A DNA stretch of 34,552 bases from Clostridiales bacterium. GTDB taxonomy: Bacteria; Bacillota; Clostridia; Christensenellales; Borkfalkiaceae. A program made the translations under genes and the position numbers. Of the stretch, positions 1-9,309 are shown one piece after another (positions within the stretch are counted from its first letter, which is position 1; each line of letters begins with the position of its first letter). The notes under the pieces were generated by a model, which saw only the letters and a list, made by a program, of their open reading frames with translations, did not search any database and had not been told where the DNA came from. The DNA lies in contig SVHP01000016.1 in assembly GCA_015055735.1 (NCBI GenBank), positions 1 to 34,552 of the forward strand, in the 5' to 3' direction.

Positions 1-1086
1 TTTTATTTCATCACCTATTCTCTAGTGCAAATTATACTCTTTTTCTGCATGGATAAAATAAACGTAAAATGGTATATGCTAATAAGCGTTTTTGCATCTG
101 GAATAGTTACAGTAATCATAGCGATAGCGACTTCACTTTGGCAACTTTGGTGGATTTTAGCAATAAACGGTATATTGCAAGCAGGTATTTGGGGTATGTG
201 TACCGGCGTATTAAATAAATATTTGCCTATCAACTTAAAAGCAAAAGCAAACATGATCATGAATATAGGTACTGCTGTTGCTGGTATTATCTCGTACGGC
301 TCTGCATCTTTATTCATATCATTTAAAACTATTGCTTCGCCTTTCGTTTTTTTTGGTTTTTTACTTTCATTTTCTGCCATACTTTTCTTCGTTGCCGTTT
401 CAAAATGTGCAAAACTAAAATCGAACGAAACTATAAATTGTGAGCCAAGCGCAACAGTAAAGCAAGTAACCAATCTTCCTTTTTCATTAAAAACAAACAA
501 GACAAAAAATATATTTTACGTAGTATCGTTTTTGTTTAGTGTGTTAGTACACTTTGTTTTTTATGGAGTGCTTAATTGGATTCCTAACCTATTGCAAGAA
601 AATTTTTCTTTACCAGAAAACGTAGCTATCATAATTTCAGTTTTAGCACCACTTGCAACCATGCTAGGTCCGATAATTGCAATAAATCACTGTGAAAAAC
701 AAGCAAACTTTATTAAAGTAGGGCTTATTTATTCGATTATAGCAACCATATTTTCACTTTTGTTAGTCTTTTTATATAAGGCAAACTTAGTTTTATCCTT
801 AGCAATTTTAATAATATATCTAATTATTATACAAGGAATTGTGACCATTATCTTTAGCGTTATCTCGTACAAATTAAGCGACTACATAAATGCGGGAGCA
901 CATTCAGGATTAATGAACGCCGCAGGTGGAATATCAGCAGGTATTGCCCCACCTATAATCGGCGCTGTTATAGAAAATGCTGGTTGGCAAATTTCTTACG
1001 TGTCAATACTTTTAATGACCTTATTTATTACTATGTCAACAATCTTAATTCTTTTCTTATTAAATAAAAAACGCAACGAAGCATAA
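1..1086 (+). CDS. MFS transporter, organophosphate/sugar-phosphate permease-like, 5'-truncated
   Basis: The frame is open from base 1 (FYFITYSLVQ...), so the GTG at 25 in the ORF track is not a credible start and the gene begins upstream of the window. About 361 residues are visible, with roughly nine hydrophobic segments in an MFS pattern. The loop near NKYLPINLKAKANMI and the C-terminal AGAHSGLMNAAGGISAGIAPP, followed by GWQ, resemble the GlpT/UhpT-type organophosphate:phosphate antiporters. It would act in the cytoplasmic membrane; the substrate cannot be told. It ends with charged NKKRNEA and converges on argF across a shared terminator, so it is not part of the arginine operon. Family is fairly sure, subfamily is inference. 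Confidence 0.8.
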   Translation, partial: FYFITYSLVQIILFFCMDKINVKWYMLISVFASGIVTVIIAIATSLWQLWWILAINGILQAGIWGMCTGVLNKYLPINLKAKANMIMNIGTAVAGIISYGSASLFISFKTIASPFVFFGFLLSFSAILFFVAVSKCAKLKSNETINCEPSATVKQVTNLPFSLKTNKTKNIFYVVSFLFSVLVHFVFYGVLNWIPNLLQENFSLPENVAIIISVLAPLATMLGPIIAINHCEKQANFIKVGLIYSIIATIFSLLLVFLYKANLVLSLAILIIYLIIIQGIVTIIFSVISYKLSDYINAGAHSGLMNAAGGISAGIAPPIIGAVIENAGWQISYVSILLMTLFITMSTILILFLLNKKRNEA

Positions 1087-1104
1087 ACTAAGAAAAAATT
1101 ATAA

Positions 1105-1136
1105 ATCCCCCAAGTTCTTCAAAAAACTTGGGGGAT
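1105..1136. terminator. Bidirectional rho-independent terminator between MFS gene and argF
   Basis: A perfect 12-bp stem (ATCCCCCAAGTT / AACTTGGGGGAT) with an 8-nt loop, flanked by T-rich sequence on the plus side and an A-run (T-run on minus) on the other. It lies between two converging genes, so it can serve both. Confidence 0.9.
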
Positions 1137-1151
1137 AATTTTATATCATAT

Positions 1152-2138
1152 TTAATTAAGAGTTGCTAACATTACTGCCTTGATAGTATGCATCCTATTT
1201 TCGGCTTGATCAAACACTATCGATTGCTTGCTTTCAAACACTTCGTCGGTCACTTCCATAGCTGTAATATTAAACTTTTCGTATATATCCTTGCCGATTT
1301 TAGTATTTAGATCGTGGAAAGCAGGGAGGCAGTGCATAAATACACATTGTTCGCCAGCATTATCCATCACCTTTTTATTTACTTGATAAGGCATTAACTG
1401 TTCAATTCTTTCCTTCCAAACGCTATCAGGCTCACCCATTGACACCCAAACGTCGGTATAAATAACGTCAGCGCCTTTTGTTGCAAGCATAGGATCTTCA
1501 ATAAACTCTAATACTGCGCCGGTCTTAGTTGCTATTTCTTGACACTCATCAACTAATTGTTTATTGGGAAAATATTCTTTTGGGGCACACGCCACAAAAT
1601 GCATACCCATTTTAGCGCAACCGACCATTAAAGAATTACCCATATTATATCTTGCATCTCCCATATAAACTAATTTTTTACCTTTTAAAGTTCCAAAATG
1701 CTCTTTTATGGTTAAAAAATCGGCTAAAATTTGCGTTGGGTGAAATTCATTAGTTAAACCGTTCCAAACGGGTACACCTGCGTATTTTGATAAGTCTTCT
1801 ACAATTTCTTGACCAAAACCACGATATTCGATACCGTCAAACATTCTACCCAAAACTCTAGCAGTATCTGCTATACTTTCTTTCTTACCAATTTGAGAGC
1901 CTTGTGGATCAAGGTAAACTGCCGTCATTCCTAAGTCAGAAGCAGCGACTTCAAAACTGCAACGAGTACGAGTACTCGTCTTTTCAAATATTAATGCGAT
2001 ATTTTTACCCTGACAATAAGTGTGCTTTTCACCGTTCTTTTTCTTTGACTTTAGCTCGCTTGCTAAATCTATTAAATATTCAATTTCTTTACTTTCAAAA
2101 TCTAATAATTTTAAAAAACTCTTGCCTTTTAAATTCAT
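1152..2138 (-). CDS. argF: Ornithine carbamoyltransferase
   Basis: Converts ornithine and carbamoyl phosphate to citrulline, in the cytosol. The carbamoyl-phosphate motif STRTR (residues 55-59) and the ornithine/catalytic motif HCLPAFHD near residue 270 are both present, and 328 residues is normal for the family. The start has GGAG 5 nt upstream. It is the last gene of the arg operon, 12 nt after argD, and is followed by the bidirectional terminator. The biosynthetic role (rather than the catabolic ArcB role) is inferred from the operon. No carAB is present in the window, so carbamoyl phosphate must come from elsewhere. Confidence 0.96.
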   Translation of the reverse strand: MNLKGKSFLKLLDFESKEIEYLIDLASELKSKKKNGEKHTYCQGKNIALIFEKTSTRTRCSFEVAASDLGMTAVYLDPQGSQIGKKESIADTARVLGRMFDGIEYRGFGQEIVEDLSKYAGVPVWNGLTNEFHPTQILADFLTIKEHFGTLKGKKLVYMGDARYNMGNSLMVGCAKMGMHFVACAPKEYFPNKQLVDECQEIATKTGAVLEFIEDPMLATKGADVIYTDVWVSMGEPDSVWKERIEQLMPYQVNKKVMDNAGEQCVFMHCLPAFHDLNTKIGKDIYEKFNITAMEVTDEVFESKQSIVFDQAENRMHTIKAVMLATLN

Positions 2139-2150
2139 AATATCTCCAAT

Positions 2151-3317
2151 TTATTGAGCGCAAACTTGTTTTATAGTTTGAATAGCGAACGCTAAATCTT
2201 CATCATTAATATTTAACGCAGGTAATAATCTAACCTTATCTTTTGCCGTTAAACAAATTACACCCTTTTCTATACATTTATTAACTACGTCTTTTGCGTT
2301 CTTAACAGTCTTTATGCCAACCATAAGTCCCATTCCACTTACGCTTTCTATTCCGGTAGCGCCTGTTAACTCATTAAACACGTATTTACTCTTTTTCTTT
2401 ACGTTTGATAAAAACTCGTTGTCCAAACGTTTAATTACACTTAAAGCACCCGAAGCACAAACGGGATTTCCACCGTAAGTAGAACCGTGGTCGCCAAAAC
2501 CCAATACGTTTTGAGTTTTTTCGTTCATTAGGCACGCACCTATTGGTAAACCGCCGCCTAAACCTTTTGCAGTCGTAATAACGTCAGGATTAACACCGTA
2601 ATTCATATATGCGTAAAGTTCGCCCGTTCTTCCGTTACCCGTTTGAACTTCATCAATCATAAAAATAATATCGTTATCTTTACAAATCTTTTCAATGCCT
2701 TGCACGAACTCTTTATCTAAAGCGATAACTCCGCCTTCGCCTTGCACGCATTCGATTAAAATACCACAAACTTTATTTTCAGCTACAAGTTTTTTAACAC
2801 TTTCAATATCGTTTGCGACAGCATGCACGAAACCGTTTGTCAACGGCTTAAATTTAGCGTGAAATACGTCTTGACCAGTTGCCGCAAGTGTCGTTATATT
2901 GCGTCCATGAAAACTGTTTTTAAGGGTTATTATAACGTTATAATCTTCGCCTTTATTATCAGCAGCGTATTTTCTTGCCACTTTTATAGCACATTCGTTA
3001 GATTCAGCGCCAGAGTTTGTGAAAAAAACTTTTTTCATGCCCGTTCTCACACAAAGTTCTTTTGCTAACTCTGCACAAGGCTTTGTGTAATATAAATTAG
3101 ACGTGTGTTGTACTAAATCTAATTGATTGATAACGGCATTTTTCCATTCGATATCGTTAATACCAAAAGCAGTAACGCCTATACCTGAACCCATGTCAAC
3201 GTATCTTTTTCCATCGGTAGAATATACTACACTACCCTTTCCACTTGCTATTTCAATAGGAAAACGAGCGTAAGTATTCGCCACGAACTGTTTGTCCATT
3301 TCTATTATGCTAGACAT
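2151..3317 (-). CDS. argD: Acetylornithine aminotransferase
   Basis: PLP-dependent class III aminotransferase (388 aa) converting N-acetylglutamate semialdehyde to N-acetylornithine. Visible family motifs are FFTNSGAESNE, the FHGRN segment, MIDEVQTGNGRTG and the PLP-lysine region TTAKGLGGGLPIGA. Its AAGGAG ribosome site overlaps the stop codon of argB, leaving one base between the genes, which argues for translational coupling. Members of this family can also act in lysine or ornithine metabolism; the surrounding arg genes settle the assignment. Confidence 0.95.
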   Translation of the reverse strand: MSSIIEMDKQFVANTYARFPIEIASGKGSVVYSTDGKRYVDMGSGIGVTAFGINDIEWKNAVINQLDLVQHTSNLYYTKPCAELAKELCVRTGMKKVFFTNSGAESNECAIKVARKYAADNKGEDYNVIITLKNSFHGRNITTLAATGQDVFHAKFKPLTNGFVHAVANDIESVKKLVAENKVCGILIECVQGEGGVIALDKEFVQGIEKICKDNDIIFMIDEVQTGNGRTGELYAYMNYGVNPDVITTAKGLGGGLPIGACLMNEKTQNVLGFGDHGSTYGGNPVCASGALSVIKRLDNEFLSNVKKKSKYVFNELTGATGIESVSGMGLMVGIKTVKNAKDVVNKCIEKGVICLTAKDKVRLLPALNINDEDLAFAIQTIKQVCAQ

Positions 3318-3318
3318 A

Positions 3319-4182
3319 CTATTTCTCCTTAACCATTGTACCAGCGCCTTCGTCAGTCAAGATTTCCATAAGAATTGAGTGTGGAATTCTTCCGTCCATA
3401 ATAATTACGTTTTTAACACCGTGACCTATTGCGTCTATACAGCACTTAACTTTTGGGATCATACCACCTTGAATAACACCTTGTTCAAATAGCGATTGTG
3501 CTTGCTCTATTGTGATTTCAGGAATTAAGGTAGACGGATCGTCTTTATCTTTTAATATACCTGCAATATCGGTCATCATAATAAGTCTTTCGGCGTTTAG
3601 CGCACCAGCAATCCTTGCCGCCGCCGTGTCGCCGTTAATATTATAAACGTTGCCTTCGTCATCGCAACCAACCGTTGAGATAACAGGAATATAGCCGTTA
3701 TCAAGTAGGTCTTGTACACATTGAATATTGATATTAGTTATTTCGCCAACGTAGCCTAATCTTTGATCTTTCATTTTTGCTTCTATAAGCCTTCCATCCA
3801 TACCTGAAACACCCATAGCTTTTCCACCTTTCATTTCAAGATAGTTGACTAACGACTTATTGATTTTACCTGCTAAAACCATTTGAACGATATCCACGGT
3901 TTCTTTATCGGTAACTCTTAATCCGTCCACAAATTCAGGTTTTTTGCCGAGTTTTGACATCATTTCACTAATTTCAGGGCCACCACCGTGAACAAGAACA
4001 ACTTTTACGCCTATAAGATGTAATAGAACTATATCTTCCATTACTTGTTCTTTTAGCGTTTGATTTATCATAGCGTTTCCGCCGTATTTAATAACTAAAA
4101 CTTTTCCGTTATAATTTTTTATATATGGAAGTGCTTGAGTTAATACTTCTGCTCTTTGCGCATTAGAAAAATGTTTATCCAT
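3319..4182 (-). CDS. argB: Acetylglutamate kinase
   Basis: Amino-acid kinase (287 aa) phosphorylating N-acetylglutamate, the second step of the cycle. KYGGNAM near residue 33 and VHGGGPEIS are the nucleotide and substrate glycine loops; GDTAAARIAGAL and the C-terminal GGMIPKV are also typical. The N-terminal helix (ALPYIKNYNGK) is like that of arginine-sensitive hexameric ArgB proteins, so feedback inhibition is plausible but not shown. Start has AAGGAG 8 nt upstream. Glutamate 5-kinase (ProB) was considered and rejected on motif and context. Confidence 0.95.
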   Translation of the reverse strand: MDKHFSNAQRAEVLTQALPYIKNYNGKVLVIKYGGNAMINQTLKEQVMEDIVLLHLIGVKVVLVHGGGPEISEMMSKLGKKPEFVDGLRVTDKETVDIVQMVLAGKINKSLVNYLEMKGGKAMGVSGMDGRLIEAKMKDQRLGYVGEITNINIQCVQDLLDNGYIPVISTVGCDDEGNVYNINGDTAAARIAGALNAERLIMMTDIAGILKDKDDPSTLIPEITIEQAQSLFEQGVIQGGMIPKVKCCIDAIGHGVKNVIIMDGRIPHSILMEILTDEGAGTMVKEK

Positions 4183-4197
4183 TATTTCTTCTCCTTA

Positions 4198-5412
4198 TTA
4201 GGTACGATAATCTCCGTTTATTTTTACGTAATCGTAAGTCAAATCACAACCCCATGCCTTTGACGAAAACTCGCCGTCGTTTAGATTAACTGCTATAACT
4301 ATTTCTTTTTCTAACAAAATTTCTTTTGCCTTATCTTCAGAAAAATCAACGCCACTACCATTTTTACAAACGTCAATTTCGCCTTTATTAGATTTGAAAG
4401 ACACGTCAATCTTATTGACGTCAACTTGAGCACCACTGTATCCGATTGCACAAAGCACTCTTCCCCAGTTAGCATCAGCGCCAAACATTGCTGCTTTAGT
4501 TAAGCTTGAACAAATTACGCTCTTTGCAACGGTTTTTGCTATATCTAACGTTTTTGCGCCGTCAACCGAACATTCTAGAAGCTTAGTTGCTCCTTCGCCG
4601 TCGCCTGCAATCATCTTACACAAAGCAACGTTAATCGTGTTTAACGCTTTCATGAAAGCGTTAAAATCTTCGCCTTCGCTAGTTATAGTAGCGTTTCCTG
4701 CTTGTCCGTTAGCAAGTACTGTCACCATATCGTTAGTTGAGGTATCTCCGTCAATACTAATCATGTTAAAGGTAGATTGAATATCGCCTTTTAACGCCTT
4801 ATTTAACATCTCTTTGCTAATGCTAACGTCGGTAGTAATAAATACTAACATGGTTGCCATATTTGGATGAATCATGCCACTACCTTTTGCAATACCACCC
4901 ATCTTACAAGTCTTTCCACCTATCGTAAATTCAACTGCAACTTCTTTTTGAGCAACGTCAGTTGTCATGATCGCTTCAGCTGCAAGAGAACCATTTTCGT
5001 TTGATAAACCTTTAGATAGTTCGTCTATACCGTTTGCAATAGGTTCGATATTTAGTGGTTGACCTATTACACCAGTTGATGCAACTACGACGTCACTAGC
5101 GTTTATAGATAATGCGCTTGCAACTAAATCGCTCATCTTTTGAGCAATTTCTATACCGTTTGCGTTGCAAGTGTTGGCATTTCCACTATTACAAATTACT
5201 GCTTGAGCAATTCCGTTTTCTAAGTGTGACTTAGTCACAATCAATGGCGCACCTTTAACTAAGTTGGTAGTATAAACCGCCGCCGCAGTCGCTGGTACCG
5301 TACTATATATAAGCGCTAAATCACGTTTTGTACGATTTTTTCTAATTCCACAATGCACTCCGTTTGCTAAAAATCCTTGAGCGGCACATACGCCACCTTT
5401 AATAAACTTCAT
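4198..5412 (-). CDS. argJ: Bifunctional glutamate N-acetyltransferase/N-acetyltransferase
   Basis: ArgJ (404 aa) moves the acetyl group from acetylornithine to glutamate, and in bifunctional forms also uses acetyl-CoA. The self-cleavage site is visible in GMIHPNMATML: cleavage before Thr187 would give alpha and beta chains with Thr187 as nucleophile. CNSGNANTCNA and STGVIGQPL are further family signatures. It explains why no argA or argE is needed in this operon. Ribosome site GGAG 7-8 nt before ATG. Whether it also makes acetylglutamate from acetyl-CoA cannot be read from sequence by eye. Confidence 0.95.
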   Translation of the reverse strand: MKFIKGGVCAAQGFLANGVHCGIRKNRTKRDLALIYSTVPATAAAVYTTNLVKGAPLIVTKSHLENGIAQAVICNSGNANTCNANGIEIAQKMSDLVASALSINASDVVVASTGVIGQPLNIEPIANGIDELSKGLSNENGSLAAEAIMTTDVAQKEVAVEFTIGGKTCKMGGIAKGSGMIHPNMATMLVFITTDVSISKEMLNKALKGDIQSTFNMISIDGDTSTNDMVTVLANGQAGNATITSEGEDFNAFMKALNTINVALCKMIAGDGEGATKLLECSVDGAKTLDIAKTVAKSVICSSLTKAAMFGADANWGRVLCAIGYSGAQVDVNKIDVSFKSNKGEIDVCKNGSGVDFSEDKAKEILLEKEIVIAVNLNDGEFSSKAWGCDLTYDYVKINGDYRT

Positions 5413-5422
5413 TTTTCTTCTC

Positions 5423-6346
5423 CTATAACACTAGTCCTGTTTTTTCGTCTACACCTAAAAGTATATTCATGTTTTGAATTGCTGCACCAGATGCGCCTTT
5501 TCCTAAATTGTCAAATCGACTAACTAAAAGTATTCTATCTTCATTACCAAAAACTGAGATTTCCATAGAGTCTTTGCCCTTCATTGAGTTAGCCGATAGA
5601 AAACCGTTTTCATCGTTTGCATCGACGTATTTTACTACGTCAGTTTTATATAAATCTTGATATATTTGTTTTATTTGGTCTAAATTACATTTAACGTCCT
5701 TTTTAAATAGTGGCACGGTAACTTCCATACCGCAATCGTAATTAGAAACTATTGGACAAAATATTGGTAAATCTTTTAATTTACAATACTTTTGCATTTC
5801 AGGTAAATGTTTATGCGATTGCGTAAGCCCGTATTGTCTAGGCGCTTGATATAAAGCAGGAATACTGTCACTTTCATATTCAACAATCATCTTCTTACCA
5901 CCACCCGAATATCCAGTAATTGAAAAACAAGTTAAATTTATATCTTTTTCAATTACACCTGCATTTATTAAGGGATTAACAAGAGCGATAAAACCACTTG
6001 CGTGACAACCTGGGTTTGCAATTTTATTAGAAGTTGCAATCTTTTCCCTATTTCCGTCTAATTCAGCAAAGCCGTACTGCCAAATAGGATTTGTTCTATG
6101 CGCTGTTGAAGTATCGATAATTTTTACGTTTTTATTTTCAACTAAAGAAACCGATTCAATTGCCGCGCTATCAGGCAAACATAAAAATACTACGTCAGCG
6201 CTATTTATTGCGTCCTTTCTAGCATTTACGTCCTTCCTTAATTGTTCGGATAAAGTAATTAGGTTTATGTCCCTTCTTTCTTTTAATCTATCGAAAATTT
6301 TTAAGCCGGTAGTCCCTGCGCTTCCATCAATAAATACCTTAAACAT
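5423..6346 (-). CDS. argC: N-acetyl-gamma-glutamyl-phosphate reductase, short form
   Basis: NADPH-dependent reductase forming N-acetylglutamate semialdehyde. The catalytic Cys sits in NPGCHASG (about residue 114), with an N-terminal nucleotide loop GSAGTTGLKIF; about 307 residues is the short type-2 ArgC class. The track ORF begins at a TTG at 6352 (MQMFKVF); the ATG at 6346 is chosen here. AAGGA lies 5 nt before the TTG and 11 nt before the ATG, so the TTG is a real alternative. Either start overlaps the end of argH by 8 or 14 nt, which indicates translational coupling. Confidence 0.93.
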   Translation of the reverse strand: MFKVFIDGSAGTTGLKIFDRLKERRDINLITLSEQLRKDVNARKDAINSADVVFLCLPDSAAIESVSLVENKNVKIIDTSTAHRTNPIWQYGFAELDGNREKIATSNKIANPGCHASGFIALVNPLINAGVIEKDINLTCFSITGYSGGGKKMIVEYESDSIPALYQAPRQYGLTQSHKHLPEMQKYCKLKDLPIFCPIVSNYDCGMEVTVPLFKKDVKCNLDQIKQIYQDLYKTDVVKYVDANDENGFLSANSMKGKDSMEISVFGNEDRILLVSRFDNLGKGASGAAIQNMNILLGVDEKTGLVL

Positions 6347-7718
6347 TTGCAAGTTTTTCCTTTACGAAATCTATTTGTTTTTGAACGGATTCTGGCGACG
6401 TTCCACCTTTTGAAATACGCTTTTCAACACAAGTCTTTAGGTTTATTTCGTCGAACAAATCATTATCAAAAATTTGGTCGTATTTTTTATATTCGTCAAG
6501 CGTCATTGTTTCCAACACTTTGTTGTTCTTTATACAGTCGCTAACAATCGTTCCAACAATTTTATACGCTGACCTAAAAGGCATGCCCTTTTTAACCATA
6601 TAATCGGCAAGGTCGGTCGCATTGATAAAACCTTTTTGCGCAGCAACGAGCATGTTTTCGGTTAATACGTTCATTCCTTTTATCATCGGTGCAAAAACGT
6701 CTAAACACATCTTTATTGTATCGTAACTATCAAACACGCTTTCTTTATCTTCTTGCATATCTTTGTTATACGCAAGTGGTAAACCTTTAAGCATTGTTAA
6801 TATTCCTATAAGATTTCCGTAAACTCTACCCGTTTTGCCACGAACGAGTTCTGCCATATCCGAATTTTTCTTTTGTGGCATAATTGAAGACCCAGTCGTA
6901 AATGCATCGGATAACTCAACGAATTTAAATTCCCAACTTGTCCAAAGAATAATTTCTTCCGAAAATCTAGATAGGTGCATCATTAACATTGAAGCGTCGC
7001 TGTTAAATTCTACGCAAAAATCCCTATCTGATACGCCGTCAATACTATTTAAGCCAACGTTAGTAAAGCCTAAAAGTTTTGCTTCCATATCCCTATCGGT
7101 ATTATAAGTAGTTCCAGCTAATGCACAACTACCTATTGGACAAATGTCAATACGCTTTTTTAAGTCGTTAAATCTATCTATATCACGAAGAAACATCATG
7201 GCGTAAGTCATAAGATGATGCCCGAAAGTTATAGGTTGAGCACGTTGCAAGTGAGTGTATCCTGGCATTATAGAACTTTTATGCTCATAGGCCTTGTCTG
7301 CAATTTCAACTATTAAAAGTTTGATTTTGTCGATTATTTCATCAGTACAATCACGCAAATACATTCTTGTATCTAAAGCGACTTGGTCGTTTCTACTTCT
7401 TGCAGTATGAAGGCGTTTTCCAACTTCACCTACCCTTTCGGTTAAAACTTGCTCGATAAACATATGAATATCTTCTGCCGAATAATCTATTTGTAAATCT
7501 CCGTTTTCAATATCTTTTAAGATTTTATCTAAGCCGTCAATCAATATATCAGCATCTTGCGTGCTTATTATATTCTTTGCACCAAGCATACTAGCGTGCG
7601 CCATACTGCCCAAAATATCTTGCTTATACATTCTACTGTCAAACTTGATAGACGAATTAAAATCATCAGCAATCTTATCTGTTATTCCGTCGGTACGACC
7701 CGTCCACATTTTTGCCAT
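6339..7718 (-). CDS. argH: Argininosuccinate lyase
   Basis: Releases arginine and fumarate from argininosuccinate. The fumarase/aspartase superfamily signature GSSIMPQKKNSD is intact, along with HTARSRNDQ and the substrate-binding MPGYTHLQRAQP stretch. 459 residues is the usual length. The start has CGGAG about 8 nt upstream. It is the second gene of the operon and is separated from argG by 85 nt containing a hairpin, the only sizeable gap in the operon; its 3' end overlaps argC. Confidence 0.96.
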   Translation of the reverse strand: MAKMWTGRTDGITDKIADDFNSSIKFDSRMYKQDILGSMAHASMLGAKNIISTQDADILIDGLDKILKDIENGDLQIDYSAEDIHMFIEQVLTERVGEVGKRLHTARSRNDQVALDTRMYLRDCTDEIIDKIKLLIVEIADKAYEHKSSIMPGYTHLQRAQPITFGHHLMTYAMMFLRDIDRFNDLKKRIDICPIGSCALAGTTYNTDRDMEAKLLGFTNVGLNSIDGVSDRDFCVEFNSDASMLMMHLSRFSEEIILWTSWEFKFVELSDAFTTGSSIMPQKKNSDMAELVRGKTGRVYGNLIGILTMLKGLPLAYNKDMQEDKESVFDSYDTIKMCLDVFAPMIKGMNVLTENMLVAAQKGFINATDLADYMVKKGMPFRSAYKIVGTIVSDCIKNNKVLETMTLDEYKKYDQIFDNDLFDEINLKTCVEKRISKGGTSPESVQKQIDFVKEKLANV

Positions 7719-7765
7719 TTTTCTTCTCCGTTTATAGACTTTTTTATAGTCTTTTTAATGAAAGT

Positions 7766-7789
7766 GTCCTGCACTGAAGAGTGCAGGAC
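7766..7789 (-). terminator. Intercistronic hairpin between argG and argH
   Basis: Perfect 10-bp stem (GTCCTGCACT / AGTGCAGGAC) with a GAAG loop in the only long gap of the operon. On the minus strand it is followed by ACTTTCATTAAAAAG, a poor U-tract, so it looks more like a partial terminator, processing site or RNA stabiliser than a full stop. Confidence 0.6.
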
Positions 7790-7803
7790 TTTGGTACGAA
7801 ACC

Positions 7804-9024
7804 TTATTTCTTACCTTGTTCAGCCATAGCGGCAACTTTAATTGGTAAACCGAATAGATTTATAAAACCTTCAGCATCTTTTTGATTGTAATCGCTTTCG
7901 CCAAAAGTAGCGATTTCTTCGCTATATAGCGAATCGTCACTCCAAACGCCTGCGTTAATCATATTGCCTTTATAGAGTTTTAAGCGAACCTTACCGTTAA
8001 CCTTTTCTTGAGTTTTATCAACGAAAGCGGCAAGCGCTTCTCTTAATGGTGTAAACCATTGTCCGTTATACACGAGTTCTCCGTAAGTAATTGCTAACTT
8101 TTGTTTTTCGTGCATTGTATATTTATCCAAACATAACGTTTCTAAAACGCTATGCGCTTTGTAAAGGATTGCTCCACCAGGCGTTTCATAAACGCCACGA
8201 CATTTCATACCAACTAATCTGTTTTCAACGATATCTAGAATACCTATACCGTTTGCACCACCTAATTCGTTTAACTTTAGAATAATGTTCTTAGCGCTCA
8301 TTTTCTTTCCGTCAAGAGCAACAGGTGCACCTTTTTCAAATTCTATTTCTACGTAGGTTGGCTTATCAGGTGCATCGATTGGAGAAATACCCATTTCTAA
8401 GAAACCTTTCTTTTCGTACGTTGGTTCGTTGCCCGTATCTTCTAGGTCTAAACCTTCGTGTGATAAGTGCCATAAGTTCTTATCTTTTGAATAGTTTGTT
8501 TCCCTATTTATTTTTAGTGGAACGTTATGCGCTTCAGCATAATCGATTTCTTCTTCACGAGATTTGATATCCCATTCACGCCATGGAGCGATGATAGGCA
8601 TATCAGGTACGAAGTGCTTAAACGTTAATTCAAAACGAACTTGGTCGTTTCCCTTACCCGTACAGCCGTGAGCAATAGCGTCAGCGCCTTCCTTTATTGC
8701 AATTTCAGCAAGAGCTTTTGCTATACAAGGACGAGCGTGTGACGTACCTAATAAATATTCTTCATAAATTGCGCCTGCTTTTACACATGGAACAATATAG
8801 TTATCAACGTAATCTTCGGTTAAGTCTAAAACGTAACATTTTGACGCACCCGTTTTAATTGCCTTTTCTTCTAAGCCTTCAAGTTCGTCTGCTTGACCAA
8901 CGTTTGCGGCAACTGCTATAACTTCACAGTTATTGTAATTTTCCTTTAGCCATGGAATGATAATTGACGTATCAAGACCACCTGAGTATGCTAAAACTAC
9001 CTTTTTAATATCTTCTTTTTTCAT
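7804..9024 (-). CDS. argG: Argininosuccinate synthase
   Basis: ATP-dependent ligase joining citrulline and aspartate. The ATP pyrophosphatase P-loop AYSGGLDTS is near the N-terminus; [12 protein letters not shown] and the ATNYSKD-like stretch ([18 protein letters not shown]) are family signatures. The track start at 9051 adds nine residues; the ATG at 9024 (MKKEDIKKV) is chosen because a GGAGG lies 4 nt upstream, giving 406 aa, the normal size. It is the first gene of the arg operon, about 38 nt downstream of the predicted transcription start. Confidence 0.96.
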   Translation of the reverse strand: MKKEDIKKVVLAYSGGLDTSIIIPWLKENYNNCEVIAVAANVGQADELEGLEEKAIKTGASKCYVLDLTEDYVDNYIVPCVKAGAIYEEYLLGTSHARPCIAKALAEIAIKEGADAIAHGCTGKGNDQVRFELTFKHFVPDMPIIAPWREWDIKSREEEIDYAEAHNVPLKINRETNYSKDKNLWHLSHEGLDLEDTGNEPTYEKKGFLEMGISPIDAPDKPTYVEIEFEKGAPVALDGKKMSAKNIILKLNELGGANGIGILDIVENRLVGMKCRGVYETPGGAILYKAHSVLETLCLDKYTMHEKQKLAITYGELVYNGQWFTPLREALAAFVDKTQEKVNGKVRLKLYKGNMINAGVWSDDSLYSEEIATFGESDYNQKDAEGFINLFGLPIKVAAMAEQGKK

Positions 9025-9068
9025 AACGCCTCCATAATGCTTTTCGTTCATTTATTTTTTACAGCATT

Positions 9069-9097
9069 ATTATATACACTTATAAATTTATTGTCAA
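9069..9097 (-). promoter_or_regulatory. Consensus promoter of the arg operon
   Basis: On the minus strand TTGACA (9092-9097), a 17-bp spacer and TATAAT (9069-9074): a perfect housekeeping-sigma promoter. Predicted start near 9062, leaving a short leader with the argG GGAGG. Confidence 0.9.
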
Positions 9098-9115
9098 CGA
9101 TTTTTCATTGTTTTT

Positions 9116-9219
9116 ATGAATATTTTTCAAAAATATTTACATAATTTTCAAATTATTACATATTTTATTCATAATTTAGTGAATATTTTAATTTTTTATT
9201 CATTTCGAATAATTGAATA
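9116..9219. promoter_or_regulatory. Cluster of TGAATA/TATTCA half-sites, candidate ArgR operators
   Basis: Five TGAATA or TATTCA motifs at 9117, 9166, 9180, 9197 and 9214 lie just upstream of the arg promoter; the last four alternate in orientation with centres 14, 17 and 17 bp apart. TGAATA resembles the half-site of known ARG boxes, but the pair spacing differs from the classical 18-bp box and the region is very AT-rich. Confidence 0.35.
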
Positions 9220-9246
9220 ATGAAATTTTAATCAAAACATACAAAA

Positions 9247-9276
9247 GTGCGGGGTGAAAAAATTCCCTTCCCGCAC
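9247..9276 (-). terminator. Terminator of the aldolase/SDR/PHP cluster
   Basis: On the minus strand GTGCGGG...CCCGCAC (7-bp GC-rich stem, 16-nt loop) followed by TTTTGTATGTTTT. It lies 33 nt past the stop of the last aldolase gene and isolates the cluster from the arg promoter. Confidence 0.85.
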
Positions 9277-9309
9277 GATTATATTTTCAGCCAAACAAAA
9301 AATCAAAAA

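Noticed and set aside
15-500. Minus-strand ORF 15-500 and similar ORFs opposite or within real genes (for example 2823-3068, 6835-7107, 10366-10668, 15136-15426, 28308-28580)
   Set aside because: Each overlaps a well-supported gene in another frame and shows no family motif or ribosome site.
3319-4182. argB considered as proB because proA is nearby
   Set aside because: Motifs and the flanking argD/argJ fit acetylglutamate kinase; no PUA domain is present.
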